Assembly (NCBI GenBank): GCA_963676355.1 | Contig: OY781093.1 | Coordinates: 1,674,001 to 1,738,000 of the forward strand | DNA from: JAGLOK01 sp963676355 | GTDB taxonomy: Bacteria > Bacillota > Clostridia > Christensenellales > UMGS416 | Reading direction: 5' to 3' | DNA: 64,000 nucleotides | In this document: piece after piece, positions 24,918-31,674 of the stretch | Numbering within the stretch: the first letter of the stretch is position 1 | Layout of the letters: each line of letters starts with the position of its first letter | The notes under the pieces: model-generated | What the model was told of the DNA's origin: nothing | Database searches by the model: none | The model's input: the letters and a program-made list of their open reading frames with translations, nothing else | Program-made: the position numbers and the translations under genes

Positions 24918-26519
24918 CTACCTTTTCTTATTGGCTGAGGTGGGGGATTGTTTGCTTCGTCCGGATTTATTATAGCCTCCGGATTTTCCTTTTGGCTTGT
25001 ATGATTTGCCTTGTTTATCATAGCTTTTACCCTGCTTGCCGTAGGTCTTTTCGCCAGAGTCGGAGCCTTTTTCTGATTTATCGTAAGTTTTTCCTTTTGA
25101 GCCGTATGATTTTCCCTTATTGCCGTAGCTTTTTCCTTGCTTGCCATAGCTTTTCTTGGGCTTGTTATAATTTCTTTGTGGCTTGCTTTCCGGCTTTATG
25201 CGGCCTGCAGGTTGGGTTGCTATTATATGCAAAAGTGCGGCGCTAAGCTCAGTTGCGGTAAATGTAGCTTGCTCGTCTTCAGAGTTATTAGCTGAATCAA
25301 GGATTTTTTGCACATCATCGATGTAGTCGCTATATTTACGCTTCTTCAGCGCTCGGGTTGCTTTATTTATTAATTCACTCATTATTTTCTTCTCCATGTC
25401 AATCTCGTTAGGTGGCTCAATCGGTATGATTTCTGCCTTGGTGTATCGCTGTATCTCGCGCAGTTTATGGGCGTCCTTCTCGGTTGCAAATGAGTATGAC
25501 GCACCCTTTTTGCCTGCTCTTCCCGTTCTGCCAATCCTATGAACGTAGTATTCTATGTCATGTGGTAAGTCGTAGTTTATAACAGCATCGATATCCTGAA
25601 TGTCTATTCCTCGTGCGGCAACGTCTGTTGCAATGAGAAGGGTAGTGTTGCCTTCTTTGAATCGTGAAATCACTTTGTTGCGCTCATATTGCTTTATCTC
25701 ACCGTGAATTACCTCCGCTACGTATCCACGCATCCTGAGGTTTTTCGTGAGCTCTGCGGCTCTGAGCCTTGTGTTGCAAAAAACAAGGGTTCGCCTGAGG
25801 TTATATGCATTGACTATGCGGGTTAACAGGTTAAACTTCTCGTGGTTTTGCGTTTGGAATGAAAACTGCTCTATAGTTGCAACTGTCAGCTCTTTGGCCG
25901 GCATTTTAATCATTTGAGGATTCATCTGATATTGCTGTGAAAGCTTAAGGATTTCCTTGCTCATCGTGGCCGAAAACATCAGGGTTTGCTTATATTTAGG
26001 CATTTTCTTTATGATTTCATCGATGTCTTTTTGAAAGCCCATTGAAAGCATTTCGTCCGCTTCGTCCAGCACGACCATTTTTATTCCGTGCAGTTTAAGT
26101 CTTTTTCGGTCAATAAGATCCATCAGCCTGCCCGGTGTACCGATGACAATCTGCGGCTTTTTCTTAAGTGCCGTAATTTGGCGATCCAATGCCTGCCCTC
26201 CGTATATGGGCAGTGCCTTAATCCATTTGTGATGAGCGGCGACTAGCTTTATTTGGTCAGCCGTCTGCCTTGCCAGCTCCCGTGTCGGACACAGCACCAA
26301 GACTTGAACTAAGGTTTCGTCCTGCTCCAGCATTTCAACCATCGGTATGGCAAAAGCGAGTGTTTTTCCTGTGCCCGTCTGCGCCTGCGCAGTGATATCC
26401 AGTTTCTGAATTATTTTCGGGATAGCTGCTTCCTGAATCGGGGTTGGGGTAGAAAAACCCATTTCTTTTATGGATTTTTGCATACCTTTAGATAGGGTTA
26501 TTTGGTTAAATTTAGTCAA
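24918..26519 (-). CDS. DEAD-box RNA helicase with Lys/Gly/Tyr repeat tail
   Basis: 533 residues. All helicase motifs are present: Q motif (FSTPTPIQ), I (AQTGTGKT), Ia (PTRELARQ), Ib (GTPGRLMD), II (DEAD), III (SAT), V (ATDVAARGIDI) and VI (HRIGRTGRAG). It unwinds RNA in an ATP-dependent way, for example in ribosome assembly or cold adaptation (CshA/DeaD type). After ~residue 440 there is a basic low-complexity tail of repeated GKSYG/GKTYDK units, about 80 residues, likely an RNA-binding disordered region. No DbpA-type RNA-binding domain is present. It is preceded on its own strand by a typical AGGAGC ribosome site. Confidence 0.95.
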   Translation of the reverse strand: MTKFNQITLSKGMQKSIKEMGFSTPTPIQEAAIPKIIQKLDITAQAQTGTGKTLAFAIPMVEMLEQDETLVQVLVLCPTRELARQTADQIKLVAAHHKWIKALPIYGGQALDRQITALKKKPQIVIGTPGRLMDLIDRKRLKLHGIKMVVLDEADEMLSMGFQKDIDEIIKKMPKYKQTLMFSATMSKEILKLSQQYQMNPQMIKMPAKELTVATIEQFSFQTQNHEKFNLLTRIVNAYNLRRTLVFCNTRLRAAELTKNLRMRGYVAEVIHGEIKQYERNKVISRFKEGNTTLLIATDVAARGIDIQDIDAVINYDLPHDIEYYVHRIGRTGRAGKKGASYSFATEKDAHKLREIQRYTKAEIIPIEPPNEIDMEKKIMSELINKATRALKKRKYSDYIDDVQKILDSANNSEDEQATFTATELSAALLHIIATQPAGRIKPESKPQRNYNKPKKSYGKQGKSYGNKGKSYGSKGKTYDKSEKGSDSGEKTYGKQGKSYDKQGKSYKPKGKSGGYNKSGRSKQSPTSANKKR

Positions 26520-26747
26520 TAATGCTCCTTTGTTCGCTGTTTATCCAGCATTGCTATCATATAGATAAAAGAGGGGAAAGTAAATGAATTTTTAACCCAA
26601 CACGGGCTTTCGCCTAAAATGGAATGAATTTACGGGGGGTTGCTTTATATCGTGTAGTTTTTGTGAAGCACTTTTTTGTATGAGGTAGTATGGTGTGTTA
26701 TTATTTTAGATATTAATTATTTATATAATGCAGAGGAGATAATAAGT

Positions 26748-27422
26748 ATGGATTATCGTTTACTCGCTTTTTTTAGTGGATTTCCCAACCGCCGATTTCC
26801 CCATGATGTCGCAAAGTGGCTTGAAAAAGAACTGACAACTCGGGAAAGTCTTGTTTTTGTGAGTGCATGGCCGAAAGATTACGAAAGAAATGACAGCGAT
26901 TCGGCTGGTATGCATGGCATGTTCGAGGAATACAACATACCTTTTGAACGACACTATGTAATTGATAGTCGGATGGAAGCTTCTCGCGCTAAGCGATTGA
27001 TTAATGAGGCTTCCTGTGTGTTTCTCATGGGCGGTCACCCCGGAATGCAATTCCAATTAATACGAGATAAAGGCTTGGATGCTGCAATTTGGGATACTGC
27101 CGCGGCGGTGCTGGGCGTCAGTGCCGGCGCAATCAATATGGCAAAACGCTCGCTTGACACTAAGGAATCCACCGTTCCGTATGACGGTCTGGGCTTGGCT
27201 GATATTACCGTCAAGCCACACTTTAATCTTGAAAATCGGCAGGTATTGTCAACGTTACTGCAGATTTCCAATGAGTTGCCTATTTGCGCTATGGAAGACG
27301 ACAGCGCCATTTTCGTGGTGGGCGATAATATCTCACACACAGGACAAATTCATTGGGTGAGCAAAGGTGAAGTTTGTCCCTTTAGTGAGCGTCTTAATAG
27401 TCGTAGTGTCGAATCACTGTGA
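26748..27422 (+). CDS. Peptidase S51 family protein (dipeptidase E-like)
   Basis: 224 residues from ATG 26748, with GAGGAG upstream. The nucleophile elbow GVSAGAINMA carries the catalytic serine, preceded by VFLMGGHPGMQFQLIRD as in the S51 family; a histidine follows in ITVKPHFNLENRQ. Family members cleave Asp-X dipeptides (PepE) or cyanophycin-like substrates; this exact substrate is unknown. Cytoplasmic, single gene. Strong promoter-like AT-rich DNA lies upstream. Confidence 0.85.
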   Translation: MDYRLLAFFSGFPNRRFPHDVAKWLEKELTTRESLVFVSAWPKDYERNDSDSAGMHGMFEEYNIPFERHYVIDSRMEASRAKRLINEASCVFLMGGHPGMQFQLIRDKGLDAAIWDTAAAVLGVSAGAINMAKRSLDTKESTVPYDGLGLADITVKPHFNLENRQVLSTLLQISNELPICAMEDDSAIFVVGDNISHTGQIHWVSKGEVCPFSERLNSRSVESL

Positions 27423-27763
27423 TTTTTCCCATATCTCGGGATTACAATTGTCTTGACTGTTGCTCTTGATGGTACAAGAACTTCTATGGGATAATAAAAA
27501 AGCACCGAACGGTGCTTATGTAAATTTTTTGTAAATATAATGAAATACCCCTTGACAAATTAAGCAATTTGTGGTAAGCTTTAAGTTCACACGTGAAAAG
27601 ATACAGTTATAACATCTTACAATTATTCTATCAAAATAATTATATATGATATGTTTTAATATGTCAAGCAAAAAACTAAATTTATTATTGAAAAACTTAA
27701 GGAGAGTTCAATATAGTGTATTAGCATTTTCGCGAGTGAAATAATATTTCGGAGGTACATATA
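27423..27763. other. 341-base AT-rich intergenic stretch opening a small island
   Basis: It contains an AGCACCGAACGGTGCT hairpin (27501-27516) and the promoter at 27552-27580, then ~180 AT-rich bases without a gene. The leader before 27764 is long (~170 bases), so a regulatory role is possible. Confidence 0.5.
27552..27580 (+). promoter_or_regulatory. Sigma-A promoter of the 27764 gene
   Basis: TTGACA, 17 bases, TAAGCT. Confidence 0.6.
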
Positions 27764-28120
27764 ATGTACGAACAACAGTATTCAATAGATATCGAACACA
27801 TTCTAGGTAGAATATTTGATTGTGATAGATTTGGTGTAGGTGGACTAGTAAATTCTGATTACATAAGGCGACAACCATTTTCGTGCATGATGCAGGGATT
27901 ATGTTATCAATATGCGTCTGCAGACGATAAGAAAAAAGTTGAAATAGAAGAGTTTTTTTCTGAGTATTCCTTTTATTCAAAATGGGATATAGATACAATT
28001 ACTAGTTTTGATAGTTCATCAAAAACTATTGAGAAAACCACTTGGGAAATAGAATTTCAGAACGGTAAAGAAGCTATCGAATATATCATAAGTGAGTTTC
28101 AGAGAATTTCTGACATGTAG
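27764..28120 (+). CDS. Hypothetical protein, 118 residues
   Basis: Opened by ATG 27764 with GGAGGT 7 bases upstream. The product is acidic, probably soluble and cytoplasmic, with a C-terminal amphipathic helix (GKEAIEYIISEFQRIS). No recognised family. It is more AT-rich than its flanks, as is the next gene, and the two are separated by 114 bases. The pair sits between the S51 peptidase gene and the groESL operon and looks like an accessory insertion. Confidence 0.65.
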   Translation: MYEQQYSIDIEHILGRIFDCDRFGVGGLVNSDYIRRQPFSCMMQGLCYQYASADDKKKVEIEEFFSEYSFYSKWDIDTITSFDSSSKTIEKTTWEIEFQNGKEAIEYIISEFQRISDM

Positions 28121-28234
28121 AAAAATACTTAAGCGTGGAAATGAAGAGTGTCTTTATTTCTACGTTCTTTACTTTTGAAAAATTTAATACTACTATTGTG
28201 ATTTGAAACATTTATTATAAGGAGAATAGATCAT

Positions 28235-28564
28235 ATGTCAAGTTTAGGACAATTAGTTTTAAAAGGTAAATCAGGGAACAGCTACACATTTAAAGTATAT
28301 GACATTAATTCTAATTGGAATAGTGTAGCAGCTGTTTATTCTGTAACTAGGGCAACAAGTAATGAAGGTAAAATAAGCCATCACATAATTTATATCGGTC
28401 AAACTAATGATTTGAAAGAACGTTTTCAAAATCATCATAAGCAATATTGCTTTGATTCTAATCATGCAAATCGATTATGTGTGTTAATAGAGAATAATGT
28501 GAATAAGCGACTATACATTGAAAGTGACTTGATTGCAAATTATAATCCCAAATGCAATGATTAG
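28235..28564 (+). CDS. GIY-YIG nuclease-domain protein
   Basis: 109 residues. The GIY-YIG signature reads AVYSV (34-37) then IIYIGQTNDLKERFQNH (the YIG strand at 52-57, Arg63). The catalytic Glu is probably E96 in YIESDLIANYNP, with a final Asn in KCN. The domain is the whole protein apart from a 25-residue N-terminal extension with two strands. Such stand-alone nucleases occur in mobile, repair and defence contexts. The first position of the motif is Ala, not Gly. AAGGAG is 9 bases before ATG. Its partner may be the preceding gene. Confidence 0.75.
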   Translation: MSSLGQLVLKGKSGNSYTFKVYDINSNWNSVAAVYSVTRATSNEGKISHHIIYIGQTNDLKERFQNHHKQYCFDSNHANRLCVLIENNVNKRLYIESDLIANYNPKCND

Positions 28565-28691
28565 TTAATTGAATTGTAAAACACTTGACTAAGCGCAACC
28601 CAACCCCTCTGTAACTTCGTGACATCTACCATCGAAAGAGATGAAAGTATCAATAATACAAATAGAGCAGAAGAGTTAAGTCGCCGATAGG

Positions 28692-28782
28692 CGAAATGGG
28701 GTACAGGGGCGGTAGCCCCTGCACTATCCCAGCCGCCGCGAAGTTTGCTAAAAAGCTAACGTAAAGACGGCGCTCAGGGTGG
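28692..28782 (+). repeat. GC-rich dispersed repeat, copy 2
   Basis: GGGGC-GGTA-GCCCC hairpin, then CCCAGCCGCCGCGAAGTTTG, and GACGGCGCTCAGGGTGG at the right end. Closest match is 12364-12449. Confidence 0.85.
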
Positions 28783-28838
28783 TTGGCTTTTTATAACTTG
28801 CCCAGCAGGTGCACCCGTCAAAAACCGCACAGCATAAC

Positions 28839-28868
28839 AAAACACCCCAGATTCACTCTGGGGTGTTT
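28839..28868. terminator. Hairpin AAACACCCCAG/CTGGGGTGTTT
   Basis: A perfect 11-bp stem with A and T ends on both sides, beyond the groL 3' region. Confidence 0.7.
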
Positions 28869-28900
28869 ATTAATCATTTCTTTATACCGCGCACAAAGCG

Positions 28901-29013
28901 CAAAATCAAAAAAAGCATGAGCAAAGCGAATTTTTTTGATTTTGTAAGATAAAAAAGACACCGAAATTTTCGGTGTCTTTTGAACTCGATGAGAAACGTA
29001 GTTTCGAAATCGA
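28901..29013 (-). repeat. Gene-3'-end repeat, copy A (after groL)
   Basis: Two hairpins. In the first (28901-28944), 13-bp arms CAAAATCAAAAAA/TTTTTTGATTTTG hold the conserved loop AGCATGAGCAAAGCGAA. In the second (28985-29013), TCGAT-GAGAAAC pairs with GTTTC-GAAATCGA. The groL terminator lies between them. Confidence 0.75.
28951..28981 (-). terminator. groESL terminator
   Basis: AAAAGACACCGAAA / TTTCGGTGTCTTTT hairpin with a T-run on the minus strand, 38 bases after the groL stop. Confidence 0.85.
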
Positions 29014-29018
29014 ATCTT

Positions 29019-30656
29019 TTAGTACATTCCCGGCATTCCGCCGCCCATGCCGCCACCAGCAGGCATTGGAGCTTCCGGCTCAGGGATGTCAGTTACAAGG
29101 CTTTCAGTTGTCAATACCATTGCGGCAACTGAAGATGCATTCTGCAATGCAGAGCGAGTAACTTTTGTTGGATCTATGATGCCTTTTTCAGTCATTGAAC
29201 CATACTCGTTTTTAAGAGCGTCATAACCGAAGTTAGCTTCGTCTGAGTTTAAGATGCGCTCAACGATTACAGATCCTTCAACACCGGCGTTTGCCGCTAT
29301 CTGGCGAAGAGGTTCTTCCAAAGCACGGCGAACGATTTTAACGCCTGTTCTGAAGTCGCCTTCGGATTCTTCAATCATCTTATCAAGAGTTTTTGCAACT
29401 GAAGTAAGAGCTACGCCACCACCGGGTACGATGCCTTCTTCAACAGCAGCACGAGTCGCGGCAAGAGCGTCTTCGATGCGGAGCTTGCGCTCTTTCATCT
29501 CGATTTCTGTAGCTGCGCCAACATTTATAACTGCTACGCCGCCGGCAAGCTTTGCAAGACGTTCCTGAAGCTTTTCGCGGTCATAGTCAGAAGTTGTTTC
29601 TTCAATCTGAGCTTTAAGCGAAGTGATGCGAGCTTTGATTTCAGCTGCCTGTCCGCCGCCCTGCACGATTGTTGTGTTTTCTTTGTCCACTTTAACCTGA
29701 TGAGCAATACCAAGCATTTCAATTGTTGTATCTTTAAGCTCAAGGCCTAACTCTTCTGAGATGACCTGTCCGCCTGTTAAGATTGCGATATCTTGAAGCA
29801 TTGCTTTACGACGATCGCCAAATCCAGGAGCTTTAACTGCAACGCAGTTGAATGTTCCGCGGAGTTTGTTTACAACGAGAGTTGCAAGTGCTTCGCCTTC
29901 AATGTCTTCTGCGATTATAAGAAGCTTTTTGCCCTGCTGGACTATCTGCTCTAATATAGGAAGGATTTCCTGAATGTTTGAAATCTTCTTTTCTGTGATA
30001 AGAATGAGTGGGCTGTCAAGGTCTGCAACCATTTTGTCTGTGTCAGTCACCATGTAAGGTGAAGCATAGCCACGGTCAAACTGCATTCCTTCAACAATGT
30101 TAAGCTCAGTTGCCATAGTCTTTGACTCTTCAACTGTGATAACGCCGTCGTTGCCGACTTTTTCCATAGCTTCTGCGATGAGTTTGCCGACTGTTTCGTC
30201 ATTAGCTGAAATTGATGCTATCTGAGCAATTTCAGTTTTGCTTTCGATAGGGTGGGAGATGTTCTTAATGCCGTTTACAGCTTCTTCAACTGCTTTTTGG
30301 ATGCCGCCCTTAAGAATCATTGGGTTTGCGCCGGCAGCAAGGTTTTTAAGTCCTTCGTGAATCATTGCCTGTGCGAGCACTGTGGCTGTTGTTGTTCCGT
30401 CACCTGCTACGTCATTTGTCTTTGTAGCAACTTCTTTAACGAGCTGAGCACCCATGTTTTCAAACGGATCTTCAAGTTCAATTTCTTTAGCGATTGTCAC
30501 GCCGTCATTTGTTATAAGTGGTGCACCGAACTTCTTGTCGAGCACAACATTGCGGCCTTTGGGGCCGAGAGTAATTTTAACTGTGTTTGCAAGAGAGTCC
30601 ACTCCACGCTCGAGAGCTTGTCTTGCGTCATCTGCATATAAAATTTGTTTTGCCAT
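29019..30656 (-). CDS. groL: 60 kDa chaperonin GroEL
   Basis: 545 residues, standard length, ending in the Gly/Met tail GGGMGGGMPGMY. The ATP-binding GDGTTTATVLAQ segment, the LGPKGRNVVLDKKFGAP opening and the AALEEGIVPGGGVAL-like signature (AVEEGIVPGGGVALTS) are intact. Fourteen subunits and the GroES lid fold proteins in the cytosol. It is 16 bases downstream of groS, with a GGAGG ribosome site in the gap. Heat-inducible through the CIRCE/HrcA control of the operon. Confidence 0.98.
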   Translation of the reverse strand: MAKQILYADDARQALERGVDSLANTVKITLGPKGRNVVLDKKFGAPLITNDGVTIAKEIELEDPFENMGAQLVKEVATKTNDVAGDGTTTATVLAQAMIHEGLKNLAAGANPMILKGGIQKAVEEAVNGIKNISHPIESKTEIAQIASISANDETVGKLIAEAMEKVGNDGVITVEESKTMATELNIVEGMQFDRGYASPYMVTDTDKMVADLDSPLILITEKKISNIQEILPILEQIVQQGKKLLIIAEDIEGEALATLVVNKLRGTFNCVAVKAPGFGDRRKAMLQDIAILTGGQVISEELGLELKDTTIEMLGIAHQVKVDKENTTIVQGGGQAAEIKARITSLKAQIEETTSDYDREKLQERLAKLAGGVAVINVGAATEIEMKERKLRIEDALAATRAAVEEGIVPGGGVALTSVAKTLDKMIEESEGDFRTGVKIVRRALEEPLRQIAANAGVEGSVIVERILNSDEANFGYDALKNEYGSMTEKGIIDPTKVTRSALQNASSVAAMVLTTESLVTDIPEPEAPMPAGGGMGGGMPGMY

Positions 30657-30672
30657 TTATCTATTCCTCCTG

Positions 30673-30957
30673 TTATTCGACTATCGCGAGAATGTCGTTT
30701 TGACGAACTATGATAAGTTCTTCGCCGTCTATTTTAATTTCGGTTCCGGCGTATTTTGAGAAGATAACTTTGTCACCGACTTTAACGCTCATAGTGACTT
30801 CTTTTCCATCGACCATTCCGCCTGGGCCTACTGCTAATATTTCAGCTACCTGTGGTTTTTCTTTTGCCGAACCGGGAAGGACGATGCCGCTTTTTGTGGT
30901 TTCTTCCATTTCCATGTTCTTGATGACGACTCTGTCGCCAAGTGGTTTTACATTCAT
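30673..30957 (-). CDS. groS: 10 kDa co-chaperonin GroES
   Basis: 94 residues. The GroES mobile loop and barrel are recognisable (PLGDRVVIKNMEMEETTKSG, IVLPGSAKEKPQ, VGDKVIFSKYAGTEIKIDGE, EELIIVRQNDILAIVE). It caps the GroEL chamber. First gene of the operon, 50 bases downstream of the CIRCE element. Confidence 0.97.
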   Translation of the reverse strand: MNVKPLGDRVVIKNMEMEETTKSGIVLPGSAKEKPQVAEILAVGPGGMVDGKEVTMSVKVGDKVIFSKYAGTEIKIDGEELIIVRQNDILAIVE

Positions 30958-31006
30958 TTTTGCCTCCTTGATTAATATAAAATTTATTATAATTTATCCG
31001 TTTGTG

Positions 31007-31033
31007 TTAGCACTCTAAAAGCGAGAGTGCTAA
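31007..31033 (-). promoter_or_regulatory. CIRCE operator
   Basis: Perfect consensus TTAGCACTC-N9-GAGTGCTAA, the HrcA repressor site. It lies just downstream of the promoter start point, within the groES leader. Confidence 0.97.
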
Positions 31034-31043
31034 GTCCTTGTAT

Positions 31044-31072
31044 ATAATAATACGTTCGGGATAAAATTGCAA
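31044..31072 (-). promoter_or_regulatory. groESL promoter
   Basis: On the minus strand TTGCAA (31072-31067), 17 bases, TATTAT (31049-31044). Transcription would begin near 31037, right at the CIRCE. Confidence 0.75.
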
Positions 31073-31156
31073 TACCCTAATGTGATTTTTTGTTGGTTTA
31101 TATATGTTTTTATAGTTTGTTCATAATTGTAGGGGTGAGTCGTGGAGTTTATATTG

Positions 31157-31217
31157 GTTAACCATACCGAATGCTTGCAAACTATATCTTATAATTTAAC
31201 TTCGCAGAAGCTGGGAA
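31157..31217 (-). repeat. GC-rich dispersed repeat, partial copy 4
   Basis: GCTTGCAAACTATATCTTAT and AGAAGCTGGGA match the left half of copy 3 (31475-31567) closely. The GC-rich hairpin end is missing. Confidence 0.65.
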
Positions 31218-31391
31218 GATTCTTTTTAATTTTTTGGCGGTGTCGCTACGCTCCTCCGCGCTTTTTATCAAACTACTTTGTTCTACTTATCTGATATAAA
31301 ACTATCAGCTTGATTTCTGTACTGTGAAATCTTCCCTAGTAGGGGGAGAAATTCAGCTCACAATAGTGAGCGGTTAAGAAACTAAATTAAT

Positions 31392-31445
31392 ACATCCCTT
31401 GCCAAAGGGAGGGGGACTATTTGCGAAGCAAATGGTGGTGGGATT
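31392..31445 (-). repeat. Solo structured arm of the DUF559-element type
   Basis: CATCCCTTGCCAAAGGGAGG then GGGACTATTTGCGAAGCAAA and TGGTGGTGGGATT. Its small hairpin is ATTTGC-GAA-GCAAAT, a third stem sequence, while the flanks are conserved. No DUF559 gene accompanies it. Confidence 0.8.
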
Positions 31446-31474
31446 CTGAATATGCTACTGCTAAACAATAATCC

Positions 31475-31567
31475 AACCACCCCGAGCGCTTGCAAACTTT
31501 ATCTTATAATTTAACTTTTAAGAAGCTGGGACTTTGCTGGGGCTTACGCCCCAGTGCCCCGTTTTGC
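31475..31567 (-). repeat. GC-rich dispersed repeat, copy 3
   Basis: Reverse-strand copy with CCACCCCGAGCGC at one end and the CTGGGGC-TTAC-GCCCCAG hairpin at the other. The middle has diverged. Confidence 0.75.
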
Positions 31568-31642
31568 CTGACGGCGAGCACTAATAAGTAAAATTTAAAT
31601 GTAAATATTGAATATTGTATATTGTTGTAGGTCTCATTTGTG

Positions 31643-31662
31643 TTACAATATGTATATTGTAA
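31643..31662. promoter_or_regulatory. Operator-like palindrome in front of the reverse transcriptase
   Basis: TTACAATAT-GT-ATATTGTAA, perfect 9-bp arms, 12 bases before the start codon. It overlaps a possible -10 (TACAAT at 31644-31649, with TTGTTG 16 bases upstream). A related ATATTGTATATTGT lies ~35 bases upstream. Confidence 0.55.
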
Positions 31663-31674
31663 GGGAGATATTGT

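Larger units (their letters stand above)
28565..29018. other. 454-base stretch with repeats and terminators
   Basis: It contains a GC-rich dispersed repeat (28692-28782), a hairpin (28839-28868) and the gene-3'-end repeat with an embedded groL terminator (28901-29013). No gene seen. Confidence 0.7.
31073..31674. other. 600-base repeat-dense stretch between groESL and the reverse transcriptase
   Basis: It holds a partial and a full copy of the GC-rich repeat and a solo copy of the DUF559-type arm, then an AT-rich promoter region with a palindrome. No protein gene or known RNA is recognised, but the last ~100 bases could include a non-coding RNA for the reverse transcriptase. Confidence 0.6.

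Noticed and set aside
24902..25246. Frames on both strands over the helicase tail
   Set aside because: Shadows of the low-complexity GKSYG repeats, without ribosome sites or family features.
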